Assembly: GCF_958979055.1 (NCBI RefSeq)
Contig: NC_084894.1
Location: forward strand, 625,001 to 689,000
From: Alnus glutinosa
Lineage: Eukaryota; Streptophyta; Magnoliopsida; Fagales; Betulaceae
Reading direction: 5' to 3'
DNA: 64,000 nt
Translations under genes and position numbers: made by a program
Shown: piece after piece, positions 27,570 through 44,488 of the stretch
Position numbering within the stretch: position 1 is the stretch's first letter
Layout of the letters: every line of letters starts with the position of its first letter
The notes under the pieces: model-generated
The model's input: only the letters and a program-made list of their open reading frames with translations
Database searches by the model: none
What the model was told of the DNA's origin: nothing

Positions 27570-30206
27570 ATGTTGCTTGAAAAATGTCTTGGAAGTCTGC
27601 TTTTGCTCGTTGTTGGCATTTTTACCCATGCATTAGGTAATTTAATACAGTTCTGGTCTCTTTTGCCACGCATGCTTTCATTTTCAAGGCACAATCTGGA
27701 TTTAGAATTGGGAGCTTGTCTTTCTAGTAAGTACTACAGATATCAACAGTAAGGACGGCTATCTTAAAGGATTAAACTGATTTATCATTGCCCAGTTCGT
27801 GTCTATGCGTTTGATCTTGATTTTGTAAACTCCAATGTCATTGTTATGGCTACAATATCTCTCTTGCAAGTTCATTGCTTAGGATTGTTACCGATGATTG
27901 TAAAAGCAAATTGTGATGATTCAGAATGGAATAGCTAAACCTATCATATGAAATTGTACTTGACTTATGGTTTAGGTAATGCCTCAGATGGTATGGTCTT
28001 GGGATGTTATAATGGCTGGTCATGAAGCATTTTATACCCTATTGTCTAATTAGGCAGTTAAGAGAAAAGTGTTGCAAAAGTAAAGGCATCTCATAAAGGC
28101 AAACAAAATTTCCAGATGTAAAAACAATATCATACAGTAGTTCTTCACGATAATGGAAAGGTTGGGACTTGTTAGATGTGGAAACTGTTAGGGCCATTTA
28201 AATCTAGGAGATAGTTCAATACAATGTCATGTTATTATTTTTCTCACAGATTGTCTTTTGTCACTGAAACATAGCTGTGAACCTGTAGGTGCATTTGTAG
28301 GGATAAACATTGGAACTGATGTTTCCAATCTGCCACCAGCTTCAGATATCGTTGCAATTCTCAAAGCCCATCAAATTACTCACGTGCGCCTTTATGACGC
28401 TGATTCTCACATGCTGAAAGCCCTGTCTAACAGTGGGATTGAGGTAATGGTTGGTGTCACAAATCAGCAAGTGTTAGGGATTGGAGAATCTGCATCAGTA
28501 GCGGCAGCCTGGATTAATAAAAATGTTGCAGCTTACTTGCCTTCGACCAATATAACGTCCATTGCAGTTGGCAGTGAGGTTCTTACCTCTATCCCTAATG
28601 CTGCCCCAGTTTTAGTTTCCGCTATGAATTACATTCATAAAGCCCTAGTTGCTGCAAACCTAAATTTTCAGGTCAAAGTTTCAACTCCCCAGTCCATGGA
28701 CATAATCCCTAGACCTTTCCCCCCCTCCACTGCCACCTTTAATTCTTCATGGAACTCCACTATTTACCAACTCCTCCAGTTTTTGAAAAATACAAACTCC
28801 TATTACCTGCTAAATGCCTATCCCTATTATGGATACACGAAAGGAGATGGCATTTTCCCGATTGATTATGCTCTTTTCCGACCACTACCCTCAGTCAAGC
28901 AGATTGTTGACCCAAACACTCTTTTCCACTATAGCAGCATGTTTGATGCTATGGTGGATGCTGCCTATTATTCTATAGAAGGTTTTAATTTTTCTGGAAT
29001 CCCTATTGTCGTGACGGAGACTGGCTGGCCATGGTTAGGTGGAGCAGATGAGCCTGATGCAACTGTAGAAAATGCTGGGACCTACATTGATAATCTGATC
29101 CGACGAGTTCTAAATGATTCAGGTCCACCAAGCCAGCCAAGTATTCCTATTAACACTTATATTTATGAGTTGTTCAATGAAGATAAGAGGCCTGGGCCAG
29201 TGTCAGAAAAAAATTGGGGTGTGTTTTTCGCTAATGAGACGGCTGTTTATCCTTTGAGTACTTCTGACCGAATTACAGAAAATTCTTCTGCGGTTTTCTG
29301 TGTGGCAAAACCTGGTGAAGATTCTGATGCGTTGCGAGATGGCCTAAACTGGGCTTGTGGGCCAGGCCAAGCTAACTGCACTGCCATACAATCAGGGCAG
29401 CCATGTTATAACCCTGATACTCTTGTAAACCATGCTTCTTTTGCTTATAATGATTATTATCAAAAGATGCGTAGTCTTGGTGGAACATGTGATTTTGGTG
29501 GTACAGCGATGACCACCACAAGAGATCCCAGTGAGTTCTCATATCCTTTCTCTTTGTAATATCATGCATGTATCTAGGAAATCTTTCCAGATTCGTCTAA
29601 GCTGTGTTTACCATTAACTGATGTAAAGATTATAATGATGCCCTGTTGGTGGCAATACCTGCAAACTTGGATAGTAGTCTTCTTGGAGGCTTGTGTTAGT
29701 GTATATGATAAGAATAGAAATCCTTATCATAAATGAGGATTGGATTACCCTAAATTTAGTGATTTGATGAGGATTTATAGAGCTTACAAATGATTTGAAT
29801 TTATTCAAATCCAATCTAATTCTATTCAATATCCTTATCATATACTCTAACAGCTTTAACTGTCTATTCATCTTCCATCATCTCTTTCTGATTTTTTTGT
29901 TCCTTGATTCTGTTGGTGGCTACCACCTTTCAGGTTATGGATCCTGTAAATTTTCAGGAAGGTGAGAATCTGAATCAATTTACTCCCAGGAAAAAAAAAA
30001 ACGAAAGTTAATATTTTTAGGGTCTTGGCTCTAAACATGTGATCTTCTGAAACAGTTCGAATTCCAGCACAAGTGGGGGACTTACACCTGCAGTAGCACT
30101 TGGACCTGCAACAAACCTCATTGATGGGAGTTCGAGTTCAATCCTGCAGGTTCTAAAGCTTCAGCATCTGTTATCTGCTACATTTTTTGCTCTACTATTG
30201 CTTTGA
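27570..30206 (+). CDS. Glucan endo-1,3-beta-glucosidase, GH17 with X8 (CBM43) and GPI anchor
   Basis: Hydrolyses beta-1,3-glucan (callose) at the plasma membrane and cell wall. Four coding exons, 27570-27636, 28289-29530, 29934-29961 and 30056-30206, give 495 aa in frame. Exon 1 encodes only the signal peptide (hydrophobic LLLLVVGIF). The GH17 barrel starts with GAFVGINIG (residue 23). The two catalytic glutamates are visible: VGSEV (about E119, presumed proton donor) and VVTETGWP (about E266, nucleophile). The X8 domain has the usual cysteines from FCVAKPG to GGTCDF and ends with SYGSCKFSGSS across exons 2-4. The C-terminal Ser-rich stretch plus hydrophobic tail (ATFFALLLL) suggests GPI anchoring. 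An open frame that begins upstream of 28289 is intron read-through. Closest to the plasmodesmal-type glucosidases; the exact orthologue is not determined. Confidence 0.9.
29694..29852. mobile_element. Small inverted-repeat element in a GH17-gene intron
   Basis: The left end TGTTAGTGTATATGATAAG and the right end CTTATCATATACTCTAACA are near-perfect inverted repeats. GCTT flanks both sides (29689-29692 and 29853-29856), a possible short target duplication. It has no coding capacity. It could be a MITE or, given its TG..CA ends, a tiny solo LTR. Confidence 0.6.
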
Positions 30207-31134
30207 CTTGGAGATCCTTCCAGTTTTCTACCATATTGAGCGGTTAAAGCAGCACTATTGAGATTGTAATCTGATGAATTCAAAAGGGACTGGACAGGCT
30301 CAGTGACATGGATGAAATGCTCGTGTCTCGATCATTGTTGTTCATCAATTTTGTTTGTCTCTGGTTTTCCTTTCATCTTCCACTTTTGTTTGTTATTATA
30401 CTTTTTAGGAAGTGGTGAATAGATTTTTGTTGTCTAAATTGCAATTAAGATTCTTATCAAGATTCCTTCAAAATACGAAAAAGTTCACCGCATTTTCTTT
30501 CAATCCAATCTAATTATAAGCTAACGTTTGTTCTTAGAGCGCTTGGTTTTTTTCACCTGTGGTTAAAAAATATTTGTAAGAGTCATATACTCTATTAAAA
30601 ATATATGTGAAAATTACATCTTTTAAAAACGAGATATCAGTTTAATAGACGGGATTGAAGGTAAACTCAGTTTGAATGAAATCTTTATTATGTAAAATAA
30701 TGATTAAGAGGTTACAAATTGCTCATTGCCACACCTTACAGGATCTTCAAAACTAATAAACAACCACCATCTTAAAAAAAATCAAATTCAAGTGCCCTAA
30801 AATCACCTCATGTCAATGTTCTAGAAAAGATATTATACTAAACTCAATTAAATCTTAAGATCGGTATAAATCTTTATTAACTAATCAAGTTTTGTTATAT
30901 GTATTCTGTTATAAAATCATCATATTATCAACGTTAAAAGACATACAAAAATAAAAATTATGTTCTATTTTTTTAAGGATTTGACAATATCGATATCGAC
31001 CAGTTAAAGAAAGAAGTAAAATGATTTAAATAAATTGGACAAAATGAATTTTTCAATATTCTTCTTTTATATAAATATATTTTTAGTTTGTATTAAATCA
31101 AATAAATATTAATTTTATGCTTAAGTTCTCAACA
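30207..31134. other. Intergenic region between glucanase and tRNA genes
   Basis: It contains the presumed 3' UTR of the glucanase gene (to about 30480) and then A/T-rich sequence. I see no coding frame or element with definable ends. Confidence 0.55.
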
Positions 31135-31206
31135 ATCAGAGTGGCGCAGCGGAAGCGTGGTGGGCCCATAACCCACAGGTCCCAGGATCGAAACCTGGCT
31201 CTGATA
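31135..31206 (+). tRNA. Initiator tRNA-Met (anticodon CAT)
   Basis: 72-nt cloverleaf. The acceptor stem ATCAGAG (31135-31141) pairs with CTCTGAT (31199-31205), followed by discriminator A. The anticodon stem GTGGG/CCCAC encloses the loop CCCATAA with anticodon CAT at 31167-31169. The T loop reads GATCGAAA instead of the elongator TTCG, and the stem-loop as a whole is the plant initiator form. The internal A and B boxes are intact. It starts protein synthesis. The complement of its 3' end (TGGTATCAGAGC) is the primer-binding motif of LTR elements in this window. Confidence 0.97.
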
Positions 31207-31348
31207 TATAAGAGTAGCTTCCACAGTTCCACTACCAGCATTTTTGTCACCCTTATCCTCTATTCCTCCAGGCACAAAACGGTGCGTTTTGACATTTCTC
31301 TCTTTCTATCGGTTTTCTGATTGTGTCTCAGAGACAAGCGGGAGCGTG

Positions 31349-35253
<3,905 letters not shown>

Positions 35254-37378
35254 CTCAGGTGAAACCTGATGAAGTGCCCTTCGAATGGCAGATATGTTTC
35301 TAACATCTTAACTCATGGATAGGAAAAAAAATGTTTGCAAATTTCACATGGCAACCTGCTAAAATATTAGTCTAAGCTTCTGACGACCCAGAATGTTTGA
35401 TAATGGCTGAAAGAGACCTACTGAATGGCATGCAACATGAAATGTGAAAAAACCTTTTTAAGAATATATGTCATAATATAATGGTTGGTTGGTTGGTGAT
35501 TCGTAGTAGGGAAAAATACTGTATCAGTCCTTGAGGTTTGACCGTTTATCAAATCACTCCTTGGGGTTCAAATCAAATCTCGACCCTTTGTTTATTGTTT
35601 GACTCTCAGGTTATTCTTCTCCTTTCCCTTAATGTTAATGCTACCATACTACCATCACCTGATCATTCTTTGAGTCAAATTCATACTTCAAATTTTTTCC
35701 ATTCTACTAATTTGACAGAAAATCAAAATGGTGTAATCTTTCAAACCCCAATGAAACTATGAATGCAATTATAGACTCGTGCATATATTGTGAAGACTTT
35801 AACCTGCTCATTTCAAATTATATGGAGAAGAGATGGTACTGGTTTCAGTTCCATGGTGGTTTCCACAATTTGACCTGTTATTTTATAAGTTACTGATCCA
35901 ATTTTTCCAATTCTTTAATTGATAATGTGAACAATGTTAAGATTGTTACAACGTTTCCCTGAATAGCTTCTAACAGGTTGTTGGGAAGGGTTTGAGGGGC
36001 CAAATAAAACGTCAGATGTCAGTTGGGAGTAGAATTTTGCGGTACATCGTTGTTGGCATTTCAAATTTGAATGATCCATTCATGAGAGATTGAGAGGTAC
36101 ATCTAGTGATGCTTGAATTACCGAAGTATCTACGAAGAATAAGAAATGAATGGTTGAGAAACATGAAACATTACTGAGGTGCATTTTTGCGGAACTTTTA
36201 CTACAATTTTCTTATAAATTTATGTGATAGTCCACATGCAGGGCTGGCTCAAGCTTTAGGCGATTGCCTAAATAAAACAAGGCTTCCAATTAATAATTGT
36301 ACAACAAAAAGTTCTTAAAAAAATATATATATATGTTTAAGGCTCTAATATAGTAAAAAGTTAGTAAATAGTCTCTAATTAAGGTCCCCCAATTATGATA
36401 ATAATAATAATTATTAATTGAAAGTCTCAACGTCCACGAATTCTTAAAAAATACCCTTGTTTACTTATTTAGAATGTCTCATTTTCACATTCATGAAAGT
36501 TTTCAACGTGCATAACCATCGTCAATTTGAATTAAATGCTCGGAAGAAGATAAAAAGTATTTTAAAGCACATAAATTCACATTGTTTGCATTGTGCAACG
36601 AATAGTATTAAACGCTCGGAAAGTCTTGAAGGTTTTCTAAAACATGATATCTAGTATGATATTGATTATTGATAGTTTAAATTTATAAATTGATTTTCTT
36701 CCTCATTTCATATACTATGTCCTCATTGACCTTGCAATGGACCAAGACCCCATGTCAGATTCATAAACAATACTAGAAATGATTGATTTTATCCTAATGA
36801 AGAGGATTCTACTTCCCTTGGAAAAAAATTCCAGTATTGTTAGTACAACTTAATGAAACCAGCAAACTCATATGTGCATCCTTTATAAAGGATCAGGATG
36901 CCACAGTTTGATGTTCCTTCAAGAAACTGCAACACTATTATCCTTAGTATACTCGATGGTAACAAAATATAATTACTTTTAGCAGATAGTCATTAGCAAA
37001 GTTTAAAGCTCAAGCAGATGAGATCCTATTTTCTCTCCTATAATAACAAAGTGTCCAACATGATAAGAAAAAACTGAAATTGGATGCAGGGTTTTTCCAC
37101 AATCCACATCCTGACGTATATCAAAATGTGTGCGTGTGTCAATTAAATTTGTATACAAAAATTTAGTGATCCCTTATGTACAGCATACTTTCTCAAAAAC
37201 AAAAATTTATATGAAGTGGCTGTAGACCTAATGATAAACAAAAACAAAAATTTCACACCATTGCATCTTGCAAAGCTCCCAGATGAAGGATGAGACATGG
37301 GCATCTAACTTTAACTTTGTGTAGATTATTGGTCTCAACAAATGATTTTGTCACAAAACGTAATTCGATGAGAATACA

Positions 37379-37416
<38 letters not shown>

Positions 37417-37713
37417 AAGAAGGAAAAAAAAAACACTCAGACATGAAGCACAATTGTGTTGAGCATTACAAAAGTATTACTACCTCTTCCACCATGAAAT
37501 TAATCGAACAAAGACAAAAAGAAAAAGAAACAATCACTATTTTAGTCGAAACAGTAAGTCGGAAAAAATAAAAGGAAAGAAAGAAAATAAATAAGACCAA
37601 GGAACTATTTCTAGGGCAAATAAAACTTAGGATCATAAACAATCCTTCTTCAAAGTGCTTAGACAACCAGAAGTTTCTTCCCATGTGGGTGTAGAAACTC
37701 AGAGTCTTTAGGT
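35254..37713. other. COP10 3' flank and intergenic region
   Basis: After the probable COP10 3' UTR there is no recognisable gene. At about 36240-36420 the text GGGCTGGCTCAAGCTTTAGG and following fragments (AAGGCTCTAA, AAGGTCCCCC) resemble ends of plant hAT elements, and a short frame at 36457-36654 may be a remnant of such an element. A 33-nt poly-G run lies at 37383-37415. Confidence 0.45.
37383..37415. repeat. poly-G tract, 33 nt
   Basis: Uninterrupted run of 33 G followed by A-rich sequence. It produces spurious Gly/Pro frames. Confidence 0.95.
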
Positions 37714-37996
37714 TGATAAAACAGTTTCTGTCTTGCTCATCTAGTGAGCATGTATTGATGTATATATAGAGGTTACAAGATAAACATGTTTACAAGACAA
37801 TTCTTATCTCTAGTATTCGGGTATAGGTAGATAGGTAATATTAATCTGATACAACACCTAGATAGTATTCTAATTATAACTTGAACTCTTCATGCTAAGT
37901 TATCTACTTATTCTTATCATCCGGATACTATATCAAGAGATCCACTAGGACTCTTTAAGTAGTTGAGACACACTAGATGTGTCTTGTGCGTTAATA
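37714..37996 (-). repeat. copia 3' LTR
   Basis: Left-hand copy of the LTR. It contains the words CTCATCTAGTGAGCATGTAT and GATACAACACCTAGATAGTA shared with 42207-42488. It is adjacent to the RNase H end of the internal region. Confidence 0.85.
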
Positions 37997-40778
37997 CCCT
38001 CCCGCAAGTTCAGCGGGGTTGAACAGATGTTGAGCTTGGAAGAAAGAAGATGAAATCTTTTGGAGACTAGATGCTTGGTCTGCACATCTGCTAGCTGTTC
38101 GGAACTTGGAATGAAGAGGATTTCCAATGACTTGGCAACAACTAGTTCTCGAGCAAAGTGGAAATCAATTTCCACATGCTTAGTTCTTGCATGAAAAAGG
38201 GGATTGACTGGCAAATAGGTAGCTCCAATGTTGTCACACCAAATTTTTGGTGGAGAAGGAAGTGTCAGTCCAAGATCCTACAGAGGAGATTGAATTCAAA
38301 GTAATTTTGCTGTAGTGTTTGCAACTAACTTGTATTCTACCTCTGTAGATGAGTGGGAGACTGTAGGCTACTTTCTAGAACTCTAAGAAATTAAGTTGGA
38401 GCCAAGAAAAACACAATAAGCTCCCGTAGAGCATTGGCCATCTGGGCAACCTGCCCAATCTACATCTGAGAATGCTTAAAGAGATATGGAAGGAGTTTTC
38501 TGCAGTAGCAACCCGTGAGTGATTGCATGCTTGAGATAACGAAGGATCCTCTTGACAGCTTGCCAATGTAGTTTGGTCGGTTTATGCATGAATTGGCAAA
38601 TACGATTGACAACGCCAAATTTGGACGAGCGAGTGACAAATATTAGAGGGAGTCGACTGTGCTGCGGTATAGAGATGGATCTTCCATAGGATCACCCATG
38701 AATGCTGACAAAACTGAAGATGATGACATGGGAGACGTAACTGCTTTTGCATTCTCATGTTGGTTTTGTGTAATAAGTCTCTAATGTATCACTGTTGAGA
38801 GAGCAAGAGACCATCCTTCACGAGTAGGACTTCAACTCCAACGAAGTAGTGAAGATTTCCCAAGTCTTTAACCGCAAAGTCAATCCATAGAAGCTGTAAT
38901 AGTTCATCAATGACAGTAGGAATTGAAGAAATGATGATAATATCATCAACATATATTAGTAAATACATAGTTACTGTTGCTGTGCGATAGATGAACAAGG
39001 AGGAATCGGCTTTTGAACCAATGAAACCAATCTTTAGTAGCTGTCGATTGAGATAAGAAAACCAAGCCCGTGGTGCCTGTTTTAGACCATAAATTGCCTT
39101 ATGCAATTTGCAAATGTGTTGACTATGATTTGGGTGAATGAAGCCCGGTGGTTGTGCCATATGCACATCTTCAGTTAAGAGACCATGCAGAAACACATTT
39201 TGAATGTTAGTTTGCTTTATTTACCAACCTGCAGAATTTGCAATTAACAAAACAGTTCGTATTGTAGTCAGTATTACCACAGAACTAAAGGTCTCATCAT
39301 AGTCTAGGCCCGCATGTTGGTGAAATTCCTTAGCAACCAATCGTGCCTTGTGGTGTTCTACAGATCCATGAGCTTTTCTCTTGAGTTTAAAAACCCATTT
39401 GTAGCCTACAATATTCTTGGCTGATCGTGGAGGAACAAAAGACCATGTTTGGTTCTTGAGTAAGGCATTGAACTCAACTTGCATGGCATTGCGCCATTCA
39501 CTAACCTTGACAGCATTAGAGAAGCAAGTACGTTCTAAAAGTGCAGAATCTGAGAGTAATGCCCGAGGGAGAGGATACCTTACCGTGCCATCTGTGAGTT
39601 GCCTTATTTGTCGAACATTATTCTACGATCTTGTGCGCATAGGGTGTAATCTAGGAGGTGCCGAGTCCAGAGTTTGGACAGGAGGAACATTTGATTCTGC
39701 ATGAATTGATGAAGAGCTAGGAGGAGAATGAGAGAGGCTGGAATCAGTAGGTAAAGGTGAGGGGTTTGGAGGAGTGGAACCCGAGACACATGCATGAATT
39801 ATCGAAAGAGTGAAGGTGCTGAAGTAGTAAGATTTGGAGAAGATGGGGCTGACTATGATGTGTTTTTTTAAAAAAAGGAAACACGGTTTCATGGAAAACT
39901 ACTTCACGAGATATAAACATACACCTGGATTCATGATGATAACATTTATAGCCTTTATGGTGTGAGCTATTACCTAAGAAGGCACACTATTTGGATCTAG
40001 GAGAGAATTTATGTGAGTTGTAAGGTCTAAGGTTGGGGAAGCAAGCACAACCAAATACAGTGAAGAACTTATAATCAGGAGCCCAAGAGAAAAGTTTTTC
40101 AAAAGGAGATATATTTTGCAACAAATGAGTGGGGAGCCGATTTATTAAATAACATGAAGTTAGGCAAGCTTCATCACAACAAATCTTGGGAAGAGAATTG
40201 TCAGCTCGAAGGGCTAAGGTATTATCAATGAGATGTCGATGTTTCCTTTCAACGCACCCTTGTTGATGATGTGTGTGGGGGTAGGAAACACAAATTATTC
40301 CAATAGATTGAAAATATTTATTGAGATTGCGATACTCGCCACCCCAATCAGTTTGTACACATTTAATTTTGATATTGAGTAATCGTTCAATCATGGTTTG
40401 AAACTTGATAAAAACAGACATAACATCAGATTTAGATTGAATAGGATAAACCCAAGTAAAATGAGTGAATGCATCCACAAAAGAAGCATAATAGCAATTG
40501 CCATTTATTGAAAGAGTTGGGGAAAGATCCCACACATCTGAATAAAGTAGTTCAAATGGATTACAAATGTTTGAAGTTGAAATTGAAAATGGCAACTGAT
40601 GACCCTTGGCCTGAGGGCAGGCAATGTAGGGTTGTAGTGCCTTATGATTGGAAACTGGAAGTTGAAACTTGGATAGAACAAGGTTGACAATCCGAAGGGC
40701 TAAATGTCCCAATCTTTTGTGCCAACAATGTGATGTAGTCCTCTCACCAACAAGTGCTTGAGGTGTGGATGGATGCAC
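37945..40778 (-). pseudogene. copia pol (integrase, reverse transcriptase, RNase H), broken
   Basis: 40778-39987 encodes the GAG-pre-integrase and integrase core, with HKRLGH, FVDAFTHFTWVYPI and VERKHRHLID. 39484-39221 and 39196-38789 encode reverse transcriptase, with QNQ-like W..V, YGLKQAPRAW and the catalytic LIYVDDIII. 38214-37945 encodes the RNase H C-terminus, with HARTKHVEID and EQLADVQTK. Stops and frameshifts separate these blocks, and the region between RT and RNase H (about 38300-38780) is heavily damaged. Not functional. Confidence 0.85.
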
Positions 40779-41051
40779 ATGCGAAGGAAAGAGTTGATAG
40801 AGGTCATTGTTAAGTTGGCCTTGGTGGATTTGAGTCCCTGTCTTGTAGTCTTTGATAACAAAGTGAGAAGGGTAAAACTCAAAGAAAACAGAATTATCAA
40901 GAGCAAATTGACATACTGAAATAAGGTTTCTTCATATGAGAGGAACATGAAGTAATTGTTTGAGAAGGAATTTGCGACAAGAGAATGAAAGGGATTTAGA
41001 ACTAGAATGTTTAATAGACAAACTTGTACCATTCCCTAGGCGAATCTAATC

Positions 41052-42161
41052 TTAGCCAGTGTATGTCTCAAAAGACAGGTTTAGATTCTGCAGATCATTG
41101 GTGATATGATGTGTGGTACCAGTATCCGGGTACCAATTTTCCTCAAAGGGCAGCGAAGGAGATGAGTAATATGCTTGAGGATTTGGTGCAGCTAGAGCCC
41201 AATCAGGATGCTGATAACACCTAGGAGCAGTATGGCCAATCTTCCCACAGAGTTGGCAGATAGGGCGAGAGGGTGCTACTGCTAGATCTTGTTGGAAGTA
41301 TGTGCCACGGCCATAGCCACTTGAAGGAGCTCCTCTGCCACGGTAATTGTTGTGGTTATGTCCATGATATCCACGACCACAAGGCATGGGAGCCCGAGCT
41401 GAAAAATGAGTCGTTGGCAATGTTAGCTCATTGGATGAAAAGTGATGTTCAATCCTTATCTTGTGGGCAAAAAGATGACCATATAATTCATCTAAGGAAA
41501 GAGGGTCCAACCGAGTTGTTACAGAGGTAACAAACGGATCATACTTTGATCCGAGGCCAGCAAGAAGGTAGGATACACTTTCAAAATCATTCAGATGCTG
41601 TTCGGCAACAGCAAGATTGTTACTCATGGATTTAATAGACTGAAAATATTCAGTAATGGAGGAACTACCTTTCTTGGTCGTAGCAAGCTGGTAGTGGATC
41701 TGCATAACTTGAGATCTTGCTTGAGAAGCAAATATGGTGACTAATGTAGTCTAGAGATTGTGGGAAGTAACACAGCCTATTGTATGGACGACAAGTGGCT
41801 CGGTGAGCGTGGAAATCAACATGCTTAGAATCATTTGGTCCCGTTGACACTAGGCAAGGAACTTTGGATTTGCCATCGTTGCGGGTGCACCTGCAGTAGT
41901 GCATGTATTCGGGATGGTCTGGGCTGGAGGTTGAGAAGTGCCATCCAGAAAGCCATACGCATCTTGGCCTCTGATATAAGCCAGAATCTGAGTTCTCCAA
42001 CCGGTGAAGTTGCTGTTGAAGATTTTGATATTCAAGTTGTGGTTCATGTTCGGAATAGTGAAGATAACATTGGAAGAAGAAGGATTGGAAGATGGTTGTT
42101 TATCGGATTGAGTTGGGGATGAAGCAGCAGTGAAACCAGACATAATGACGGGTAAGGACAA
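41052..42161 (-). pseudogene. copia gag, broken
   Basis: The N-terminal gag frame (42161-41850, with IFNSNFTGWRTQILAYIRGQ) and a second frame (41705-41052) together cover gag. The second frame carries the CCHC zinc knuckle CQLCGKIGHTAPRC. The parts are in different frames, so the polyprotein is interrupted at about 41700-41850. Confidence 0.8.
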
Positions 42162-42206
42162 AAAGAGGAAGGATAAGACGTTAGTCTATGAGGAGCTTTG
42201 ATACCA

Positions 42207-42488
42207 TGTAGAATAGTTTCTCTTTTGCTCATCTAGTGAGCATGTATTGATGTATATATAGAGTTTACAAGATAAACACGTTTACAAGATAATTCTTATT
42301 TATAGTATTCGGGTATAGCTAGATAGGTAATACTAATCTGATACAACACCTAGATAGTATTCTAATTACAACTAGAACTCTTCATGCTAAGTTATGTACT
42401 TATCCTTATCATCCATATACTCTATCAAGAGACCCACTAGGACTCTTTACGTAGTTGAGACACACTAGAAGTGTCTTGTGCTTTAATA
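42207..42488 (-). repeat. copia 5' LTR
   Basis: Right-hand LTR. The primer-binding site lies immediately to its left on the plus strand (42195-42206), and gag begins about 45 bp beyond its inner edge. Confidence 0.85.
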
Positions 42489-42865
42489 GTGGACTTGCCT
42501 AAAACACAGGTTCCTGCTCTTTTATGGCTACCAACAATCTCATATGAAGAGCTCACTGACCCTGCTCAACAAGTTATAATAAAAATAAGTAACAAAAAGA
42601 GTCTAGTCATATCATGACAATTATGGTCTCATTTTTTTTCTTAACGTTTATTTTGGAGTTCCTAAAACAAAAGATGGTTTAAAACTGTTAAATCACCACT
42701 TTTCCTAATGCTTAAGTTGATAGGAAGAAGTAAATTTAATCATTTAATTAATACTTTAATAAAAACCATGCATTTGCTAACCTTCGACTAAATTAATGCA
42801 ACTTGGATAACGTAGTTTCCATAAGGGCTTTGCATAACTTGATCCAGCCGAAGATCGTCAATAAG

Positions 42866-44488
42866 CTCTTCGATACATTCAGCACTTACGTACTTCATAC
42901 ATTTCTCGACCACATGACTGCCCAATTTTTGCATTGACAAGTCTACGTATGCACCCTTCAATCCGTCAAGAAAACGGTTCATTTGCTCACCATCACAATA
43001 TATAAAGCAGTTTTCAAGTACATAGCTGCCATGGCGGTCCTTTGCAAGTTCAACACAGTTGCTAGTTGCAGCTTCAATAAGGAATTGCATAAAAAAATGT
43101 AATTAGTGTTTCATTTAATGTTGAAAATTACCTTAAATTGTTAGGTTGAATATACTAAAGCATTTACCATTTTGGATAAGTAATTCAATTTTATGCTATG
43201 AGAAAAGAATCAATTTCAAAAGCTTACATTATAAAAAGGTGAGCCACTAACACTATATCAAACTTACATATGCATAAAAGAGCCATGGACATGTACATGA
43301 GAAGTTAACAGAATAGAGTGTTGCCAATACATGAAATGGGAACCTCACAGACAACTAAGGTTTGATACCATGTTAGGAAGTGGGCTAAAAACATATATCA
43401 AGCTCACAAACAACACCAACACCAACCTCATAAGTTTGATTGTCTCTAAAGCCACAAGGGTTACGACAAGCATAAACGTAATTGACAAGAAGCCCTGAGG
43501 CTTCTTTCTACCAAATCTTTGATAAAGAACATCTGAAATAGTGGTAATGGAAACACCCATAACACATCTAATAAGGAATACACAAAACATCAAAACTCCC
43601 AAGCTATTGGACAATGTAACAGAAAATGGTTCATGGTTTGATATTGCATTTGCACATGCAACACTACTTATCGAAACTGTGGACAAGGCATATAGTCCTT
43701 ATCTTGTGGTATTCAGGCATTAGACACCGTAAGCAGCACAGTGCAATATGGTGGCCATTCATATTTTTTACTAGAGTCAGCGTCAGAATACCAGGCTTCA
43801 GTGCGGAAACAAGCATGGAGAACTGCTATGGAGTTTGAAAGGTTTCAATGACCTTGGTAACAACCTAAGCCCTGTGGTTGGGAAGAAAAATTCAGCAAAA
43901 CAATAACTACTAATTGCACAATAACACAAATGTTAGAGATAAAAAGGGAGAGAGAAGCCAACCCATGCATATGGCACGAGATCTTAACAAGATCCTCAAA
44001 TTTTCTTGTGATTCTTTGAAGTATTTGGATATGCTAAGCCTCATCACAAACCTCAAGCAACATCTGTACTACGTAATTTCCATAAGAATGTGTCATTAGC
44101 TTCACAATATAATCTATGATTTCAAGAAAAATCTTCTCAATATATTTTGGGCTGCCCTTGGCGAGTTTCCACTGTAAGAAGTTGCAACCACACTAGTTTT
44201 TAGCAATAAGATAAACACTTCCGGCTATTTCATCAACAAAGTTAAACGTTTTAGGAAACTTCTGTTTAGTCTTTTTGTCCAAAACTTGCATTGCGTTAAA
44301 ATCTGCGAAAGAATCGGAAGCATTTGATTGGTTTGAACCCCTATAGTTTGTATAATGGTTCCAAAATGGCTCTTGTTTAGATTTGTCAATCTGGAGAGAG
44401 ATTGGCAACTCAAAATATAGTTGCCTTGGGCTCTGATTCATCGGCCTAGCAATGAGATATCAGTGTGCTTTAATAGCATGCTGAGCTT
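42866..44488. repeat. PUF tandem duplication, copy A
   Basis: The left copy of a direct duplication of about 1.62 kb. CGATACATTC at 42871 recurs at 44491, giving a period of 1620. The right limit is where CATGCTGAGCTT (to 44488) leads straight into the next copy. The same word at 46834-46845 leads on into unique PUF sequence. In this copy the minus-strand splice acceptor before FLIEAATSNC is AA instead of AG (43085-43087). Confidence 0.88.

Larger units (their letters stand above)
37714..42488 (-). mobile_element. Ty1-copia LTR retrotransposon, minus orientation, degenerate
   Basis: Two direct repeats of about 283 bp (37714-37996 and 42207-42488) bound an internal region that reads gag, integrase, reverse transcriptase and RNase H on the minus strand, the copia order. 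Next to the right-hand (5') LTR, the complement of 42195-42206 is TGGTATCAAAGC, a primer-binding site related to initiator tRNA-Met. A purine-rich tract abuts the other LTR. The LTRs differ at roughly 8% of positions by eye, so the insertion is old. I found no convincing 5-bp target duplication. The start of each LTR in element orientation reads TATTAA instead of TG, so that terminus may be mutated or misplaced. Confidence 0.88.

Noticed and set aside
40469-42122. Several plus-strand frames (40469-40687, 41273-41530, 41835-42122)
   Set aside because: Antisense shadows of the copia gag and integrase.
43345-43686. 113-codon minus-strand frame also found at 45702-46049
   Set aside because: Its apparent conservation is due to the recent tandem duplication. 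It spans the presumed PUF intron region, is hydrophobic and matches no family I know.
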